Source: Duganella zoogloeoides (lineage in GTDB: Bacteria; Pseudomonadota; Gammaproteobacteria; Burkholderiales; Burkholderiaceae_D). Taken from it: a DNA stretch of 64,000 nucleotides. The DNA lies in assembly GCF_034479515.1 (NCBI RefSeq), contig NZ_CP140152.1, forward strand, positions 2,356,001-2,420,000, given 5' to 3'. This document shows, in pieces, positions 26,230-34,641 of this stretch. The notes under the pieces were generated by a model. It worked only from the letters and a program-made list of their open reading frames with translations, did no database searches and was not told where the DNA came from. A program made the translations under genes and the position numbers. Every line of letters begins with the position of its first letter. The first letter of the stretch is position 1.

Positions 26230-27668
26230 CGCGCAGGGTGGTCCAGACGTTTGCCGAATGGCGCACGGCCGCACGCGACCTGGTGGCGCGCAGCATCGCG
26301 CCCGAGTACGTGGAGTGGGCCAGCGAGCCGGAAGACGGCGACCTGTTCTCCGGCTTCGGCTCCCAGGCCGGCGCGGCGGCGCTCAAGGCTGCGCCGCCGC
26401 CGGGCACCGAGTTGCGCCTGCCGCGCCAGCTGATGGACATGATCGAGGACGCCGCCTGTTTCAATGCGCTCGACCGCTGGTCGTTTTTATACAAGGTGAT
26501 CTGGCGCTGGCATTTGGGCGAGCGCGACGTGGTGTCGCCGGCCGATGCCGACGGCGCCCGCCTGTACGCGATGGCCAAAGCCGTGCACCGCGAGCAGCAC
26601 GACATGCATGCCTACGTGCGCTTCCGCGAGCGCAAGGAGCAGGACGGCGCCCCGCGCTTCGTGGCCTGGTTCGAACCCACCCACGACGTACTGCCGCAGG
26701 TGGCGCGCCATTTCGCCCGCCGCATGGGGCCCATCACCTGGATGATCGCCACGCCGAACCAGGCCATCCTGTGGGACGGCGAAAAATTGATCGAAGCGCC
26801 GTCGCTGCTGCGCACCGCAGCCGATATCGAGGACGCCGGCGAGGCGCTGTGGCTCACCTATTACCGCAGCATCTTCAACCCGGCGCGCGTCAATGCCGAC
26901 CTGCTGCGCAGCCATATCCCGTCGCGGTTCTGGAAGAATTTACCGGAAGGCGCGATCGTGCCGGCCATGGTCACCGCCGCCAACAACGGCGAGCGCCGCA
27001 CCGGCCAGACCGGCACCGTGGGCCAGCGCGGCGGCGCCACCAGCATCCCGATCGCACCGGAACGCGCGCAGCCGCAGCGCGAGGTACCCACGTCGCTCGA
27101 TCAGTGCCGCCGCTGCACGCTATGGGAAAATGCCACCCAGGTCGTGGCTGGCGTAGGACCGGCGCAGGCGCGCATCATGCTCGTCGGCGAGCAGCCGGGC
27201 GACCAGGAGGATTTGCAGGGTTTGCCGTTCGTGGGGCCGGCCGGCGCGGTGCTGCAACAGGCGATGCAGGAGGCCGGGGTGGACCGCGACAGCATTTATC
27301 TGACCAACGCCGTCAAGCATTTCAAGTGGGAGCCGCGCGGCAAGCGGCGCCTGCACAAGACGCCGGCGCAGCGCGAGGTGGCCGCGTGCCACCTGTGGCT
27401 GGAAGAGGAGCTGAAACGGGTACAACCGCAAGTGGTGGTGGCGCTGGGCAGCACCGCGCTGAAATCGCTGCTGCAGGACGGCTCGGCCACCATGACGTCG
27501 ATGATGAACGATGGCCACCCGGCGCCGGTGCAGCACGACGGGCGCTGGGTGGTCACCGTCTATCACCCGTCATACGTACTGCGCGCGCCCGATGAAGCGG
27601 CGCGGCGCCAGGCCTACGGCGTGATCGTCGAAGGCCTGCGCCAGGCGCTGCAACTGGTCGGGCGTTAG
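26226..27668 (+). CDS. udgX: UdgX family uracil-DNA binding protein fused to DUF4130 domain
   Basis: The 480-residue protein joins an N-terminal DUF4130-type domain (about residues 1-260, with DAACFNALDRWSFLYKVIWR and VARHFARRMGPITWMIATPN) to a C-terminal UdgX/family-4-like UDG. The UDG part has a Cys pair (DQCRRCTLWE) for an iron-sulfur cluster, motif GEQPGDQED (about residues 321-329) and the UdgX loop KRRLHKTP, whose His (about H377) in mycobacterial UdgX becomes covalently linked to uracil-derived abasic DNA. It is translationally coupled to the radical-SAM gene and under the same SOS box. Its last four bases overlap a convergent membrane-protein gene. Confidence 0.9.
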   Translation: MTRRVVQTFAEWRTAARDLVARSIAPEYVEWASEPEDGDLFSGFGSQAGAAALKAAPPPGTELRLPRQLMDMIEDAACFNALDRWSFLYKVIWRWHLGERDVVSPADADGARLYAMAKAVHREQHDMHAYVRFRERKEQDGAPRFVAWFEPTHDVLPQVARHFARRMGPITWMIATPNQAILWDGEKLIEAPSLLRTAADIEDAGEALWLTYYRSIFNPARVNADLLRSHIPSRFWKNLPEGAIVPAMVTAANNGERRTGQTGTVGQRGGATSIPIAPERAQPQREVPTSLDQCRRCTLWENATQVVAGVGPAQARIMLVGEQPGDQEDLQGLPFVGPAGAVLQQAMQEAGVDRDSIYLTNAVKHFKWEPRGKRRLHKTPAQREVAACHLWLEEELKRVQPQVVVALGSTALKSLLQDGSATMTSMMNDGHPAPVQHDGRWVVTVYHPSYVLRAPDEAARRQAYGVIVEGLRQALQLVGR

Positions 27669-28027
27669 ACGGCGGCCGCTTCGTTGTTACTGAGGCGCAT
27701 GAAGCCGGCGATCAGGCGGTAGGCTTTCCACAGCCAGGCGCCGAGCCAGACCAGGTACGCCAGCGGAATGCCGATGATGGTGATGAATGCCAGCGCACCG
27801 ACGGCCACCCATACCACGTACCACCAGAACGAACGGATCATCCACGTGTGATGGCTGTGCACGAAGGTGCCGGTGGTGCCGGGGCGCTGCGCATAGTTGA
27901 TCACCAGCGGAATCACCGAGAACAGGCCCAGCGAAAAGATGAAGCTCACGGCATGCACGATGTACAGCCACCAGGCGGTGGTCTTGGCCGAGCTGTCACG
28001 ACCATCGAGTATCAATTCCTGCGACAT
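27665..28027 (-). CDS. Small membrane protein, DUF4870-like
   Basis: The 120-residue protein has three predicted membrane helices (WLYIVHAVSFIFSLGLFSVI, SFWWYVVWVAVGALAFITII, and PLAYLVWLGAWLWKAYRLIA) separated by a conserved-looking loop, YAQRPGTTGTFVHSHHTWMI. The pattern resembles the DUF4870 group of small integral membrane proteins, whose function is unknown. AAAGGAA precedes the ATG at good distance. It converges on udgX with a four-base overlap. In the upstream leader TGACA and TGTCA form an inverted repeat with a 4-base spacer, a possible operator. Confidence 0.75.
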   Translation of the reverse strand: MSQELILDGRDSSAKTTAWWLYIVHAVSFIFSLGLFSVIPLVINYAQRPGTTGTFVHSHHTWMIRSFWWYVVWVAVGALAFITIIGIPLAYLVWLGAWLWKAYRLIAGFMRLSNNEAAAV

Positions 28028-28082
28028 GGCGATTCCTTTAAAGTGACAATGGTGTCAAAAGTATAGCGGAATCGCCCGGTGT

Positions 28083-28973
28083 TCACCGAGTTTCATTGTG
28101 CGGTGGCGTACCAACCGCACGTTGCAAGAACATGTCTATATCGGCGAACAACTCGGCCTGGATGGCGCCGCGGTCGAAGCCGGGCGGATCCTGCGACGGA
28201 TGGAACTCCGGCTTGGTCATCTCGGGCGGGAATTTGCTCATGAACGAGAAGTGGGCCGCACCATCAAATACCTTGTGGACCACCTGGGCACGGTCGGCCA
28301 CGCCATCGAGTACGTTGAACGCGTGTTCGACCGGCGTGTTGACGTCCCGGTCGCCGGTGATCATCAGGATCGGCAGCCGCACGGTGCGCAGTGCTTCGGG
28401 ACGGAACCAGGCGGTGGCTGGCGCCAGCAGCACCAGTGCGCGCACCCGGTCGTCGGGCGTTACCGGCACCGGCTGCGGCGGATTGGTCTTGCGCTCGTAT
28501 GGCCCGGTCCACGGCTTGCCGCCGGCTACCGCCAGCGCCGTGTAGCCGCCGATCGAGTGGCCGATGACGGCGACGCGGTCCGCGATCAAATGGTCTTTCA
28601 GCTGGTCGTAGGCGGCGTCGATGACCAGCGTGATGTGGCGCGGCCGGTTGGCCAGGTTGGCGGCGGTGTTGGCGCGGTTGTTGTTATGGCGCGTGTTGCC
28701 GGTATGGGCGGGCAGGGCGACGATGTAACCCGATTGCACCAGGTGTTTCGCCAGCTCGCGGTACGCCCACGGCGTGCCGGCATTGCCGTGCGAGACCACC
28801 ACCAGCGGATGCGGCCCACCCACCGGCGCAGCATTGAGCGCCACCTCGAGCGAATACGGACCGAATTGTTCGGTCGCTTCCACGCCCCCGGCCGGATACA
28901 GCAAGGCGAGGGGGATCATCGCCTGCTGCACGGTATCTGCCACCTCGAGCAGGCGGCAGCCGCAAACCGCCAT
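28083..28973 (-). CDS. Alpha/beta hydrolase, dienelactone/PAF-acetylhydrolase-like
   Basis: This 296-residue alpha/beta hydrolase has the oxyanion region VVVSHGNAGTPWAYRELA, the nucleophile elbow GHSIGGYTA, an acidic residue in LMITGDRDVNTP and a C-terminal catalytic His in FDGAAHFSF. The arrangement is like the bacterial dienelactone-hydrolase/platelet-activating-factor-acetylhydrolase group; the natural substrate cannot be read from sequence. It has no convincing signal peptide. Its ATG directly abuts the serB stop codon, so it is probably translated from the serB message, though the functional link is not obvious. Confidence 0.8.
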   Translation of the reverse strand: MAVCGCRLLEVADTVQQAMIPLALLYPAGGVEATEQFGPYSLEVALNAAPVGGPHPLVVVSHGNAGTPWAYRELAKHLVQSGYIVALPAHTGNTRHNNNRANTAANLANRPRHITLVIDAAYDQLKDHLIADRVAVIGHSIGGYTALAVAGGKPWTGPYERKTNPPQPVPVTPDDRVRALVLLAPATAWFRPEALRTVRLPILMITGDRDVNTPVEHAFNVLDGVADRAQVVHKVFDGAAHFSFMSKFPPEMTKPEFHPSQDPPGFDRGAIQAELFADIDMFLQRAVGTPPHNETR

Positions 28974-29837
28974 TTATGCCAGCAGCGGCAGGATGCCGTC
29001 GAGCCCCACGAAGTTGAGCGCCACGCTGGCCTGCTCGCGCACCACCGGCTTGGCGCGGAACGCCACCGACATGCCGGCAATGCTCATCATTTTCAGGTCG
29101 TTGGCGCCGTCGCCCATGACGATCGCGTCCGATGGTGAAATGCCCAGCTCCGCGCATACGCGTTCCACGGTTTGCTGCTTGGCTTCGGCATCGACGATGG
29201 CGCCCACCACCTTGCCGGTCAGTTTGCCGTCGACGATTTCAAGCTCGTTGGCGTGGGTGTAGTCAAGATTGAGACGCTGTTTCAGGCGGTTGGTGAAATA
29301 GGTGAATCCACCGGAAACCAGCAGGGTTTTCAGGCCGGCTTGTTGCACCGCTTGCAGCATGGCTTCCGCGCCGGGCGAGAGCTTCAGACGCTCGTCGTAC
29401 ACGCGGTCGAGTGCGGAAGCGTCGAGGCCTTCGAGCAGCGCCACGCGGCGCGTGAGGCTGGCGGCGAAATCGAGTTCGCCGCGCATGGCGGCCTCGGTAA
29501 TCTCCGAGACTTGCGCCTTCAACCCCTGCATGTCGGCGATTTCGTCGATGCACTCGATGGTGATCAGGGTGGAATCCATGTCCATCGCCACCAGTTTGAA
29601 ATCGGTCATTTTCTGCACGCCGATGGTATAGGTGGCGTCGAGCTGGGCGGCGTTGGCGGCCACTTCGATGGTCTGGCGCAGCGCCGGCGAGAACGCAATG
29701 CCTTCGCAGCGCACGGCGCGGTCGCTCAGCCACGTGAGCGCCTGCGGCGCCGTCAGTGCGGCAATGCGTTCGAGTCGTGCGCGGCAGTCGTCGCGCCCTT
29801 GTAATACCAGGTTCATGGATTTTGTGGCTATTGTCAT
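28974..29837 (-). CDS. serB: Phosphoserine phosphatase
   Basis: SerB carries out the last step of serine synthesis, hydrolysing O-phosphoserine. The 287-residue product has an N-terminal ACT-like region and a HAD phosphatase domain with the nucleophile motif VAMDMDSTLI (D86, D88), motif II in LLVSGGFTYF, and motif III in IVMGDGANDLKMM. The first ATG (MTIATKSMNL) is used; an ATG seven codons later is also possible. Upstream, on the same strand, TTGACC and a TAAGGT/ACCTTA dyad may mark the promoter. It is followed without a gap by the hydrolase gene. Confidence 0.94.
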   Translation of the reverse strand: MTIATKSMNLVLQGRDDCRARLERIAALTAPQALTWLSDRAVRCEGIAFSPALRQTIEVAANAAQLDATYTIGVQKMTDFKLVAMDMDSTLITIECIDEIADMQGLKAQVSEITEAAMRGELDFAASLTRRVALLEGLDASALDRVYDERLKLSPGAEAMLQAVQQAGLKTLLVSGGFTYFTNRLKQRLNLDYTHANELEIVDGKLTGKVVGAIVDAEAKQQTVERVCAELGISPSDAIVMGDGANDLKMMSIAGMSVAFRAKPVVREQASVALNFVGLDGILPLLA

Positions 29838-29918
29838 TGTTCGTACGGGTTGTAGGCTTCGGTGTTCGGGTAATGCGTGTTTAAGGTACGACCTTAGGCG
29901 CGTGCGGTCAACCCTTGA

Positions 29919-32900
29919 TTAGTTGCCAGTGAGTTGTTTAATTGCACCTTTGATCTGGGCGACCCGCGCAGCCAGGTCCGGCATGGCGGCCGTAATCTTC
30001 AGTTTGTCCTGGCCGGCGAGCTTGATCTGGCGATTTTTCTGTATCAGTTCGATGATGCGCATCGGGTCGATCGGCGGCTTGGCCATGAACTGCAGGCTGG
30101 CCGCTTCGCCGTGGGCGTCGATCTTGATGATGCCCACGGTCTTGGCGGCGATGCGCAGGCGGTGGGTTTCGATCAGCGCCTTGACCGGGTCGGGCAGCTT
30201 GCCGAAACGGTCGATCAGCTCTTCCTGCAAATCGTCGATCTTGTCCTGGACCGTGCAGTTGGCCATGCGCTTGTAGATCGACAGCCGTTCGTGCACGTCG
30301 CCGCAGAAGTCGGACGGCAGCAGTGCCGGCGTGTGCAGGTTGATTTCGGTGGTCGTGGACAGCGGGGCAGCCAGATCCGGTTCCTTGCCGGCCTTGAGCG
30401 AACGTACCGCTTCGTTCAGCATGTCGGTGTACAGCTGGAAGCCGATTTCGGTCATCTCGCCGGACTGGTTGTCGCCGAGGACTTCGCCGGCGCCGCGAAT
30501 TTCGAGATCGTGCATGGCCAGGTAGAAGCCGCTGCCCAGTTCTTCCATCTGCTGGATGGCATCGAGCCTGCGCTGCGCCTGCTTGGAAAGGCCCTGCACG
30601 TCGGTGACCAGCAAATAGGCATACGCCTGGTGGTGCGAGCGGCCCACGCGGCCGCGCAGCTGGTGCAGCTGCGCCAGGCCGAACTTGTCGGCGCGGTGCA
30701 TGATGATGGTGTTCGCGGTGGGCACATCGATACCGGTTTCGATAATCGTGGTGCACAGCAGGATGTTGTAGCGCTGCGCCACGAAGTCGCGCATCACTTT
30801 TTCAAGGTCGCGCTCGTGCATCTGGCCATGGGCCACCGCGATGCGCGCCTCGGGCAGCAATTCGGTGAGCATCGCCAGGCGGTTCTGGATGGTTTCCACC
30901 TCGTTGTGCAGGAAGTACACCTGGCCGCCGCGTTTGAGCTCGCGCAGGCAGGCCTCGCGGATGATCGACTCGCCCTCGCTGCGCACGAACGTCTTGATGG
31001 CCAGCCGCTTTTGCGGCGCGGTGGCGATGATGGAAAACTCGCGCAGGCCTTCGAGCGCCATGCCCAGCGTGCGCGGGATCGGCGTGGCGGTGAGCGTGAG
31101 CACATCGACTTCGGCCCGCAGCGACTTGAGCGCCTCCTTCTGGCGCACGCCGAAGCGGTGTTCCTCGTCGATGATGACCAGGCCCAGGCGCGTGAACTTC
31201 ACATCGTCCGACAGCAGTTTATGGGTGCCGATCACGATATCGAGCGTGCCGTCGGCCATGCCCTTGATGGCCTGGTTGATTTCCTTGCCGGTGCGGAAGC
31301 GCGACATCTCGGCGATGCGCACCGGCCAGTCGGCAAAGCGGTCGGCAAAGGTTTGCGCATGCTGTTCGGCCAGCAGCGTGGTCGGGGCGAGAATCGCCAC
31401 CTGCTTGCCGCCCATGACCGCGATGAACGCGGCGCGCAGCGCGACTTCGGTCTTGCCGAAGCCGACGTCGCCGCACACCAGGCGGTCCATCGGTTTACCG
31501 GACGTCATGTCGCGGATGACGTTATTGATCGCCTCCTGCTGGTCGGGCGTTTCGTCGAAGCCGAAGCTCTCGGCGAAGCGCTCGTAGTCGTGCGCCGAGT
31601 ATTCGAACGCGTGGCCCTGGCGCAGCGCGCGGCGGGCGTACAGGTTGAGCAGCTCGGCAGCGGTGTCGCGGATCTGTTCGGCCGCGCGGCGCTTGGCCTT
31701 TTCCCACTGGCCGGAACCGAGCGTGTGCAGCGGTGCGTCTTCGGGCGCGGCGCCCGAGTAGCGCGAGATTACGTGCAGCTGCGAGACCGGCACATACAGC
31801 TTGGTGTCCTTGGCGTATTCCAGGTGCAGGAATTCGGTCTCTCCTTCGCCCAGGTCCATGCTGGTGAGGCCCATGTAGCGGCCGATGCCGTGATTGACGT
31901 GCACCACGGGGTCACCGATCTTCAGCTCGGACAGGTCGCGCACCATCGATTCGACCTGCGTGACCGCTTCCTGCTTCTTCTTGCCCACCCGGCGGCCGGA
32001 ACCCGCATACAGCTCGGTCTCGGTAATGAACACCAGCCGTTCGGCCGGCGTGGCCAGTTCGAAGCCTGCGTGCAGCGGCGCCACGCCCAGCGCCAGTTTG
32101 GCGTCGGACGTGGCAAAGCCTTCGAAACCTTCGACCGGCGTGAGGGCCAGGTCGTACTCGCTGAAGTACTGCTGCAGCGTTTCGCGGCGGCCGTTGGTCT
32201 CCGCGCAGATCATCACCCGCGTGCCCGCCTGCAGCAGATAGCTGCGCAGGTTGGTGAGCGGGTCTTCCAGGTGGCGGTTGACGGCGATGTTCGGGATGGG
32301 CGCCGACAGCTCCGATGCACCCTGGTCCGGGTCTTTCGAGATCACCATGCGGCCATACGGCTTGGCCAGGGTGAAGAACTGCTCGTCCGACAGGAACAGC
32401 ATGTCGGGCGGCAGGATCGGGCGTTCGCGATCGGCTTTCAGGAAGCGGTGGCGCGAGGTGGTATCGGCCCAGAAGCGCTTGATGGCGGCGTCGATGTCGC
32501 CGACCAGGGCCAGCGCGGCGCCGTCGGGCAGGTAGTCGAACAGCGTGGCGGTCTCTTCGAAGAACAGCGGCAGGTAGTACTCGATACCGGCCGAGGCGAT
32601 GCCGCTGCTGATGTCTTTATAAACGACCGAGCGCGAAGGATCGCCTTCGAAATATTCGCGCCAGCGGCTGCGGAACGTGGTGCGCGCCGCTTCGTCCATC
32701 GGGAATTCGCGGCCCGGCAGCAGGCGCACTTCACCGACCGGGTACAGCGAGCGCTGGGTGTCGGCGTCAAAAGTGCGGATGGTTTCCACCGTGTCGCCGA
32801 ACAGGTCGAGCCGGTAGGGCAGGGCGGAGCCCATCGGGAACAGGTCGATCAGACCGCCGCGCACCGAGTATTCGCCGGGCGACATCACCTGCGTGACGTG

Positions 32901-33365
32901 GGTATAGCCAGCCAGCGTCAGTTGCGACTTCAAACGCGCTTCGTCGAGCGACTCGCCCTTCTTGAAGAAGAACGTGTACGCCGCCAGGAACGACGGCGGC
33001 GCCATGCGCACCAGCGCGGTGGTGGCCGGCACCAGCATCACATCGCACTGGCCGCTGGAGATTTCGTGCAGCGTGGCCAGGCGCTCGGACACCAGGTCCT
33101 GGTGCGGCGAGAAGGCGTCGTAGGGCAGCGTTTCCCAGTCCGGCAGCAGGTGGCAGCGCACTTCGTCGCCCGCGAACCATGGAATTTCGTCGCGCAGGCG
33201 CTGGGCGTCCGCCGCGCTGGACGTGATCACGGCCAGCATGCGGCCTTGCGCCTTGAGGGCGAGCGCCGCTTGCGCGAGCGCGTACGCATCCGAGGAGCCG
33301 TGCAGGGTGGGCAGGGCAAAGCGGTTGCCCGGTTTTGGAATGGAGTTGGCGAGGACTAGGGACAC
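29919..33365 (-). CDS. mfd: Transcription-repair coupling factor Mfd
   Basis: Mfd removes RNA polymerase stalled at DNA damage and recruits UvrA. The 1148-residue product has the full architecture: an N-terminal UvrB-like module (FSPHQDLVSERLATLHEIS), the RNA-polymerase interaction domain (IGDPVVHVNHGIGRYMGL), a RecG-like translocase with Walker A CGDVGFGKTE (about residues 632-641) and IIDEEHRFGVRQKEAL (near residue 731), then the C-terminal TRCF domain. Start is GTG at 33365, since no ATG lies near. With the SOS-linked cassette a few kilobases away it gives this region a DNA-repair flavour, though mfd itself shows no LexA box. Confidence 0.97.
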   Translation of the reverse strand: MSLVLANSIPKPGNRFALPTLHGSSDAYALAQAALALKAQGRMLAVITSSAADAQRLRDEIPWFAGDEVRCHLLPDWETLPYDAFSPHQDLVSERLATLHEISSGQCDVMLVPATTALVRMAPPSFLAAYTFFFKKGESLDEARLKSQLTLAGYTHVTQVMSPGEYSVRGGLIDLFPMGSALPYRLDLFGDTVETIRTFDADTQRSLYPVGEVRLLPGREFPMDEAARTTFRSRWREYFEGDPSRSVVYKDISSGIASAGIEYYLPLFFEETATLFDYLPDGAALALVGDIDAAIKRFWADTTSRHRFLKADRERPILPPDMLFLSDEQFFTLAKPYGRMVISKDPDQGASELSAPIPNIAVNRHLEDPLTNLRSYLLQAGTRVMICAETNGRRETLQQYFSEYDLALTPVEGFEGFATSDAKLALGVAPLHAGFELATPAERLVFITETELYAGSGRRVGKKKQEAVTQVESMVRDLSELKIGDPVVHVNHGIGRYMGLTSMDLGEGETEFLHLEYAKDTKLYVPVSQLHVISRYSGAAPEDAPLHTLGSGQWEKAKRRAAEQIRDTAAELLNLYARRALRQGHAFEYSAHDYERFAESFGFDETPDQQEAINNVIRDMTSGKPMDRLVCGDVGFGKTEVALRAAFIAVMGGKQVAILAPTTLLAEQHAQTFADRFADWPVRIAEMSRFRTGKEINQAIKGMADGTLDIVIGTHKLLSDDVKFTRLGLVIIDEEHRFGVRQKEALKSLRAEVDVLTLTATPIPRTLGMALEGLREFSIIATAPQKRLAIKTFVRSEGESIIREACLRELKRGGQVYFLHNEVETIQNRLAMLTELLPEARIAVAHGQMHERDLEKVMRDFVAQRYNILLCTTIIETGIDVPTANTIIMHRADKFGLAQLHQLRGRVGRSHHQAYAYLLVTDVQGLSKQAQRRLDAIQQMEELGSGFYLAMHDLEIRGAGEVLGDNQSGEMTEIGFQLYTDMLNEAVRSLKAGKEPDLAAPLSTTTEINLHTPALLPSDFCGDVHERLSIYKRMANCTVQDKIDDLQEELIDRFGKLPDPVKALIETHRLRIAAKTVGIIKIDAHGEAASLQFMAKPPIDPMRIIELIQKNRQIKLAGQDKLKITAAMPDLAARVAQIKGAIKQLTGN

Positions 33366-33448
33366 AATGAGGTGGACGCTGGTGAGCTGTGGAGCATGGT
33401 CAAAAGGTGAACAACATTATAGACGATGCACCGCAGCCCGGCAGGCGC

Positions 33449-34402
33449 CTACCCCGGCTTGGGTGCGGACCCGGCCGCCAGGTTGGCGATGCCGAACGGG
33501 ATATGCACCATCGGTATATTGCCGGCCGGCGATTTCAGGTGGCTCAACTGGTCGTCGAAGAACAGGTGGGGCTTGAAGATGGACAGGATGCGCGCTTTTT
33601 CCATTCCGCCCAGGAAGAATGTTTCGTCGGCCGACACGCCCCAGCTCTTGAGCGTGGTGACCACGCGCTCGTGCGCCGGCGCGCTGCGGGCGGTGACGAT
33701 GGCGATGCGCAGGATGCGCTGGTAGCCGGGATCGTTTGCCAACGCCTGGTCTTCGAGCCGCTGCATGGCGGAGAGCTTCTGGAACAGGTCCGCCAGCGGG
33801 CCCGGCTGGTGCGGCACCGCCACCCGTTCGCGCTCGTGGGCGTGGAATTCGGCCACGTCGTTGTTGCGCTTGAAGACAGTTTCCGATTCGTCGTCGGCGA
33901 TCACGCCGTCGAAGTCGAAGGCCACCCGCAACTCGCCGTCGGCGTCGTCGTCCTCGGTCAGGCCCGGCAGCACCAGGCCGGCCGGGTAGTGCGCGTCGAG
34001 CGCCATGCGCACGTCCTGCTCGTTGGCAGTGAGGAATAGCGAGGTATTGAAGGCGGGCAGGTAGGTGTACGGCGACTTGCCGGTGACAAAGCAGGCGCGT
34101 GAAATGTCGAGCCCGTAGTGGGCGATCGAATTCATCACCCGCAAGCCGGTCTCCGGCGAATTGCGCGACAGTAGCACCACCTCGACCGGCGCGGCTTGCG
34201 GGTGGTGCGCGTTGATCGACAGGAAGCGGCGGATGAACGGAAACGCCACGCCTTTGCCGAGCACGACGTCGAGATGGCGTTCCTGGTACTGGCGATACGC
34301 TTCGGCGCCGCCTTCCAGATACACCTGGTGCGATTCGGTCAGGTCGAACAGCGCGCTCGACGCGATGCCGACCACCAGCTTGTGTTCTATCGGATAGGCC
34401 AT
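33449..34402 (-). CDS. 5'-nucleotidase, NT5C1/cN-I type
   Basis: The 317-residue protein matches the bacterial 5'-nucleotidase family related to vertebrate cytosolic 5'-nucleotidase 1A (PF06189). Features are LVVGIASSALFDLTESHQVY at the N-terminus, VEVVLLSRNSPETGLRVMNS, the HAD-like VAFDFDGVIADDESE and FLGGMEKARILSIFKPHLFF near the end. It should dephosphorylate nucleoside monophosphates in the cytoplasm. It lies alone between mfd and the diguanylate cyclase gene; no partner is evident. Confidence 0.85.
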   Translation of the reverse strand: MAYPIEHKLVVGIASSALFDLTESHQVYLEGGAEAYRQYQERHLDVVLGKGVAFPFIRRFLSINAHHPQAAPVEVVLLSRNSPETGLRVMNSIAHYGLDISRACFVTGKSPYTYLPAFNTSLFLTANEQDVRMALDAHYPAGLVLPGLTEDDDADGELRVAFDFDGVIADDESETVFKRNNDVAEFHAHERERVAVPHQPGPLADLFQKLSAMQRLEDQALANDPGYQRILRIAIVTARSAPAHERVVTTLKSWGVSADETFFLGGMEKARILSIFKPHLFFDDQLSHLKSPAGNIPMVHIPFGIANLAAGSAPKPG

Positions 34403-34490
34403 GGAGGGGTGTATGGGTTGTCAATCACGCCACTTTAACCGATTTTCGTGCCTGCCGCGCCACACCTGCGCGTCTCGATGCACATTTTAA

Positions 34491-34595
34491 TTGACGTAGC
34501 CTGCGTGACAACGGATATTGGCTGGGCAGAACAAAAAGGTAAGCCACTTCTGGTACCGCAGTAACATCGAGCAGCCCGCGTGGCTGCTTTTTTTT
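34491..34595 (+). ncRNA. Candidate orphan small RNA with own promoter and terminator
   Basis: On the plus strand, between two minus-strand genes, there is TTGACG (34491-34496), a 17-base spacer and GATATT (34514-34519). About 70 bases from the predicted start near 34526 comes a strong intrinsic terminator: AGCAGCC and GGCTGCT flanking a short loop, then eight or more T residues. No plausible protein-coding gene uses this promoter and the terminator serves no neighbouring plus-strand gene. The simplest reading is a 70-nucleotide sRNA; expression is unproven. Confidence 0.5.
34570..34595 (+). terminator. Plus-strand Rho-independent terminator in the 34.4-34.6 kb gap
   Basis: AGCAGCC pairs with GGCTGCT and is followed by a run of T residues. 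Both neighbouring genes run on the minus strand, and the minus side of the hairpin lacks a T tract, so this terminator must act on an unannotated plus-strand transcript. Confidence 0.85.
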
Positions 34596-34641
34596 GCCTG
34601 CCGGCGCGCCTGTCTCCAAGCGGCTGGGCGGGATATCACCC

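Noticed and set aside
28044..28057. TGACA-N4-TGTCA dyad before the small membrane-protein gene, considered as an operator
   Set aside because: It is a short, isolated inverted repeat with no candidate regulator nearby; mentioned only in the gene entry.
29934..33359. 1141-codon open frame opposite mfd
   Set aside because: mfd is unambiguous, and the antisense frame has no domain or ribosome binding site; long antisense frames are common at this GC content.
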